A DNA stretch of 64,000 bases from Cyclaneusma minus (Eukaryota > Ascomycota > Leotiomycetes > Marthamycetales > Marthamycetaceae): the NCBI GenBank assembly GCA_037179335.1, contig JAKZHN010000002.1, positions 620,001 through 684,000 on the forward strand. Reading direction: 5' to 3'. Below, in pieces: positions 60,235 to 64,000 of this stretch; within the stretch, counting starts at the first letter, position 1; each line of letters begins with the position of its first letter. Below the pieces are notes generated by a model. That model was not told the DNA's origin. It searched no databases and worked only from the letters and a program-made list of their open reading frames with translations. The translations under genes and the position numbers were made by a program.

Positions 60235-60984
60235 AGAGATTTTCCTGTTTTCCCTGTTTTTGCTTTACGGATAATCTCTGAATCATGTAGCTGTCCCACG
60301 CCGGGTCACACACGGAAAAGGCGGCTGATGTCTAATGACGTGATGTTATAGATGATGACATCTGTGCCACACTCGATATACCGGCGTTCCTGGAGCTTTG
60401 GTGAAGCATGTCTCATACGTCGACCGGTTTCATGATAAACTCTAATACCATGTACCATAAAGCGCATGGTTTGCTCGTTGTTTTTCGTGTTTTTGGCAGC
60501 GCGGAGCGATCCTTGGTCCTTAAAAAGCAGTGTAGGGATTAATGGTGGGCGAATCAGATAATATGTATATAGTTCCCGGTAGTTCTCAAATTCAGATTGC
60601 CTGCCTGTCTATGGACAGCTAGAGCCTCTCGCAACCATGCCCCTTTTTCGAGCGGCGTTTTCAAGTGTCAAGAACCGAACAGAAACGCCAAAAACGGGCA
60701 GTTGAGCACTTTTAAGAAACCATTGAGAACTTAAAAAACCGTTCCACGGTAATGAATGGTTTTTGTAATCTTAGGTACCAGTTTCAAATGATATTCATGG
60801 TTTTTAACAGTCTTCATGGTTTTTAAAGGTTCAATATTTAAACACCTCCGGTTTATAGGTAAAAACTTAAGAAAACACCTGGTACCAGGTAACTGGTAGG
60901 TACCTAGGTACTACTTTAAGGGAATAAAGGGGGTTTCAAATACCGTATACGTACCGTATACGTACCGCATAAAAAAGCATACCG
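60235..60984. other. 3' flank of the Rpn4-like gene, repeat-rich
   Basis: No gene. The part after about 60640 is rich in AAACCRTT-like words and GGTACC/ACCTAGGT palindromes (for example TACCTAGGTA at 60901-60910), and runs into the inverted-repeat element. Confidence 0.45.
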
Positions 60985-61001
60985 TACCTACCTTAGCGGA
61001 A

Positions 61002-61019
61002 GGGGGGGGGGGGGGGGGG
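61002..61019. repeat. G18 homopolymer
   Basis: Eighteen consecutive G on the plus strand within the left arm of the inverted-repeat element. The right arm has only seven C at the matching place, so the tract has probably expanded or is poorly assembled. Confidence 0.85.
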
Positions 61020-61143
61020 TGTGGCGCAACGGTATATAGACGGTGAATAACCTTAAAAATGGTAAAAAACTTGAGAAATAGTACGAAACTACAGAAACTG
61101 TGAATTCCCGTTATATAGTTCGCACTGGTTCACTTGGTTATCG

Positions 61144-61248
61144 ACCGTTCCCGTGGTTTCTCACCGTTCCCGTGGTTTCTCACCGTTCCCGTGGTTTCTC
61201 ACCGTTCCCGTGGTTTCTCACCGTTCCCGTGGTTTCTCACCGTTCCAG
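61144..61248. repeat. 19-bp minisatellite
   Basis: Five complete identical copies of ACCGTTCCCGTGGTTTCTC (61144-61238) and a partial sixth. The unit length is not a multiple of three, and the array lies in noncoding DNA inside the inverted-repeat element. Confidence 0.95.
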
Positions 61249-61620
61249 CTCCAGCGCAGTTTATTTACATTATGCTAATTATATTATACCAGGCCCTCAC
61301 CCTCAGTGAGCCCTCGCCATGGCGCATGCCAGGCTGCCCACTCGGACCTCAATACACATGCGCTGAAGCGGCCAGCTGGAGCTGGAGCAGGAGCTGGAAC
61401 TAGGAGGCTGGAATTGGATAAATTTAATTTTTTGAAATTTGGAACTATAAAACCATGACTACTATAGAAACGTTGATAACCTCGGCAACTATAATGAGTT
61501 CGGAACCTTTAAAACGGTGTATTCGCTGCCGTTCAAATAAAATGGTTCCGCACGGTTTCGCCAAGTTTCATACGGTGCCACACCGTTGCGCGCCACCCCC
61601 CCGCTCCGCTAAGGTAGGTA

Positions 61621-61957
61621 TCTCGGGACTCTAGCGGAGCAGGAGGGTAAGAAAAAACGGTTAACAACCGTTCAACAACTTCAATGACCGTTTTCAAACG
61701 TTTTTTGGAAACGCTGTCTTTGCACGGTTCAAAACCTTGAAACAGTATTCAAGATTTTTAGAATTGCCAAGGTTCAGGTTTATTTTTTCAGTTGTGATTT
61801 TTTTTTACCAGGTACCTAGGTATAATAAACCGAGGCGAGGAAATCCACGGCAGAAAGACGGCACGAAGTGGTATGCAGAAGTCGAAGTCATACGAGTTAG
61901 CGGCCACCATGGTCGTCTAGAAAAGGCTTCTACACTACAAAAATAGGTAGAGATACT
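61621..61957. other. AROM 3' flank
   Basis: Repeat-like AACCGTT/AACGTTTT words and a further TACCTAGGTA at 61813-61822. No gene. Confidence 0.45.
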
Positions 61958-64000
61958 CTACTCCTCGCCCATCACTGCCCGCCGTGCGTCTTCGAACAAG
62001 GGCTTAATGCCAGTCCACTTCTGAAATTGCCACCACCCCTGAGCAGCCAAGACCTCAAGACCGGGGATGGTCGACCATCCCGCATCGCGCGCCAACTGCA
62101 TCACAGCCGTCGGGTCGGGTTGGTAAGCCATCTCGACCAACGTCTTCGAGGTTTGCTTGCTCGGGTGCCTCAAAGCAACGGCCAGGATCTCGCGTACGCT
62201 GGATTCTAGCGGCTGGTCTGCCGGAACAGTACTGATGGCGACCGGAGGGTAATCGGAAGCAGAAAGGGCCTCCGCGGCAGCCACACTATCAAGCGACTTG
62301 AGATTATATTCCGAAGGGAAAGACTCAATCAGCTGTTGCACTTTCTCGGGCGACCGGGCAACAACATAGAGAGGGCTGTATCCGAGAGAGTTCAGAGCGA
62401 AGATAGCAGCACGGGCGGTTCCTCCAGCACCGACCACAAGACCAGAGGCAGCGAGCTGACCATCGTTAGAGTCGGCTACTGAAGCAGCTCCACTCAAGAC
62501 TCGAGTCATCCCAAGCCAATCAGTGTTGTCACCCACCAGCTTCACCGTGCCATCCGTACCTCGTGTCGGCACAATTGTGTTCACGGCGCCTATTAGCTTC
62601 GCGGCTTCGGTAACCTCATCAAGCAAGCCCATGATTTTGATCTTTAATGGGATGGTCACTGAGGCTCCACCAAAGTTGGACTTCCGGATGATCTTCTCAG
62701 TATCCGAACCGACCTCACCAGTCTCATGAAGCAAGTAGCGATGGGGCAGGCCACTCTGCTTGAACAAAGTATTGTGAAGTGCTGGTGACCTCGAAGCGGA
62801 GATCGGCTTTCCGAAAAGGAAGAACTCTTGTGACTCAATCTCACCCATGAGCGACAGCCCTTCGCGAATTTCTGCAGCGGATAGCTGCCCTGGTGCTGCA
62901 ATGAAAGGAAGTGCCGGATGCGCGACAGGTGTCATGAAAGGATTGAGGATGCGGCTCAATTTACCCTTGGTTCCCATGTTCAAAGCAATAAGAGGGGTAT
63001 CGTGAGCGGCCGTCATTTCGGACCTGAACTTTTCAAGAGCGAAGTTGTCCTCGAGGGTCTTTGCGACACCAATGAGCTTGATCACGTCTCCGTACTGCAG
63101 AGCTCGGTTATAATACGGCATCCATGAGCCGTTTGACCAGGATAGCTTGCCCTTGGGATCATGGTTTGAAGCAATGATCTTGGAAAAGCCCTTGGACTCC
63201 GTTACCTCTTGTAAAATGCTGTCTGGCAATGTGACTTCGACGTCGATATACTCGAATGCCATTCGAATTGCCTGTTTATATAGCGCCAGCATCCTGTCTG
63301 GAGCATTGTCGGGAAATTTGCCTGCTTGACCTGAAGTCCGGACGGTGAAGATCAATGGCAGGTCGACAACGGAGCGGAGCAGAGCGACCTGCTCGCTCAA
63401 GAACTCCGGTGTCGGAAAGCCATCGGGACTATCCGGGTCAACCAAGAGATCGACTCTGAATTCAACAGCATCAGATCCAACCACTACAGTCGGCAAGGAG
63501 CTGAGAGCCTGGCGAATGTCAGGCATGGTGAGTGAAACAAAGTATGAACGATCTGCGTGTCGGAGAGCGTCCAAGTGAGAGCTTCGGCCAGTGACCAAGT
63601 TGATAAAGCGACAGAAGTCCTTTTCTGCAATGGAGAGAGCCCCGGCCTCAGGTGTTTTGCCATGGAACTGGAAGTTACTACACTCCTCGAACCAGGGCTT
63701 TCGGCGCAGATAGACACCCATCATGTCTTCCACATACGCCGGCCTCGTTTTGTCGAGCGAGAGGTATTCCATAACCTGCTGAATATCTCGATGCACGAGC
63801 AGGACAATGCCTCCAACCTCATGAAACTTACGAAGCAGACGACGAGCTTCTGGGATCTCTACAATGCCACCTCCACACGAGAAAACGTATCTTTCAGGCT
63901 TTTCGGCCAGAGCCTTTTGCAGTACGAGGAGTTCCTGGCGGCGAAAACTCTCCCAGCCTTCGGACCGGACGATATCTGGAATCGACTTCCCAGTGGACTG
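61958..64000 (-). CDS. aroM: Pentafunctional AROM protein, C-terminal half (5' partial)
   Basis: About 680 residues run without an intron from the right edge to the stop at 61958. The order is the C-terminal part of shikimate kinase (C-G-G-G-I-V-E, R-R-K-P-W-F-E-E-C), type I 3-dehydroquinate dehydratase, and shikimate dehydrogenase. The N-terminal synthase domains lie beyond the window. In the dehydratase, the catalytic His is in A-S-N-H-D and the Schiff-base Lys in V-I-K-L-I-G. In the dehydrogenase, S-R-S-P-A-L-H-N, the Lys of T-I-P-L-K and the Asp of D-N-T-D-W are all intact, with NADP-binding G-A-G-G-T-A-R. Intact active sites argue for the enzyme rather than the quinate-pathway repressor (QutR/qa-1S), which shares these three domains. 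It makes chorismate precursors for aromatic amino acids in the cytosol. Confidence 0.94.
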   Translation of the reverse strand, partial: QSTGKSIPDIVRSEGWESFRRQELLVLQKALAEKPERYVFSCGGGIVEIPEARRLLRKFHEVGGIVLLVHRDIQQVMEYLSLDKTRPAYVEDMMGVYLRRKPWFEECSNFQFHGKTPEAGALSIAEKDFCRFINLVTGRSSHLDALRHADRSYFVSLTMPDIRQALSSLPTVVVGSDAVEFRVDLLVDPDSPDGFPTPEFLSEQVALLRSVVDLPLIFTVRTSGQAGKFPDNAPDRMLALYKQAIRMAFEYIDVEVTLPDSILQEVTESKGFSKIIASNHDPKGKLSWSNGSWMPYYNRALQYGDVIKLIGVAKTLEDNFALEKFRSEMTAAHDTPLIALNMGTKGKLSRILNPFMTPVAHPALPFIAAPGQLSAAEIREGLSLMGEIESQEFFLFGKPISASRSPALHNTLFKQSGLPHRYLLHETGEVGSDTEKIIRKSNFGGASVTIPLKIKIMGLLDEVTEAAKLIGAVNTIVPTRGTDGTVKLVGDNTDWLGMTRVLSGAASVADSNDGQLAASGLVVGAGGTARAAIFALNSLGYSPLYVVARSPEKVQQLIESFPSEYNLKSLDSVAAAEALSASDYPPVAISTVPADQPLESSVREILAVALRHPSKQTSKTLVEMAYQPDPTAVMQLARDAGWSTIPGLEVLAAQGWWQFQKWTGIKPLFEDARRAVMGEE

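Larger units (their letters stand above)
60985..61620. mobile_element. Inverted-repeat element with TA flanks (MITE-like)
   Basis: The left end TACCTACCTTAGCGGA (60985-61000) is repeated inverted and exact at 61605-61620. The similarity continues imperfectly inward for about 45 bp on each side through a G-rich tract and G-T-G-G-C-G-C...A-A-C-G-G-T. If the terminal TA is the target duplication, the element is 60987-61618 (632 bp) and resembles Tc1/mariner-type insertions. That reading is inferred. There is no transposase frame. The interior carries a G18 tract and a 19-bp minisatellite. Confidence 0.7.

Noticed and set aside
61144..61248. CRISPR-like array
   Set aside because: The 19-bp units are directly adjacent with no spacers, so it is a minisatellite.
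61958..64000. Quinate-pathway repressor (QutR/qa-1S) instead of AROM
   Set aside because: All catalytic residues of the dehydratase and dehydrogenase parts that I can place are intact, and the local sequence reads like fungal AROM. The repressor is expected to have lost them.

Overview
The window is nuclear DNA of a filamentous ascomycete (Pezizomycotina). The evidence is the many short introns (mostly 47-110 bp, with GTAAGT/GTGAGT-like donors and CTAAC/CTGAC branch sites), the divergent intron-containing H3 and H4 genes, a fused AROM protein, a group XI-like hybrid histidine kinase and a galactofuranose gene pair. I cannot name the species. Exon-intron structures were joined by hand from splice motifs, reading phase and family similarity. 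No transcript or database was consulted.

Layout. 1-2104 (+): C-terminal part of a neurofibromin/IRA-type RasGAP, cut by the left edge. 2803-4687 (-): JEN-family carboxylate transporter, followed upstream by the relic of a TcuA-like FAD dehydrogenase (5266-5833). 6782-8008 (+): single-pass membrane protein. 9368-14852 (-): 1809-residue coiled-coil protein. 15926-24457 (+): 2332-residue pseudokinase/ATPase/GAF/histidine kinase/receiver protein in 11 exons. 26339-27934 (-): Pro/Gln-rich conserved protein. 30327-32924 (-): TBC RabGAP. 33838-36425 (-): ankyrin-DIL protein. 37439-38859 (-) and 40657-42617 (+): divergent pair, a nucleotide-sugar transporter (probable UDP-galactofuranose transporter) and UDP-galactopyranose mutase. 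43497-44274 (-): cytochrome b561. 44922-46053 (+): allantoicase. 46688-47276 (+): ribosomal protein eL27. 49056-49950 (+): kappa-class GST/DsbA-fold isomerase. 50652-51256 (-) and 52505-52925 (+): histones H3 and H4. 58024-60234 (+): Rpn4-like zinc-finger factor. 61958-64000 (-): AROM C-terminal half, cut by the right edge.

Most genes are housekeeping. Two local arrangements look functional: the mutase/transporter pair, which would make UDP-galactofuranose in the cytosol and move it into the Golgi, and the H3/H4 pair. The transporter plus dehydrogenase relic looks like a decayed tricarboxylate-use pair.

The accessory signal is in the noncoding DNA. It includes a 609-bp hAT-type non-autonomous transposon with an exact 8-bp target duplication (54364-54972), a second inverted-repeat element holding a G18 tract and a 19-bp minisatellite (60985-61620), and a dispersed degenerate ~20-nt repeat family at about six intergenic or intronic loci. 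There is also a roughly ten-fold excess of the palindrome TACATGTA, found only between genes, and a large imperfect hairpin in the H3 intron. I found no CRISPR array, tRNA or rRNA gene.
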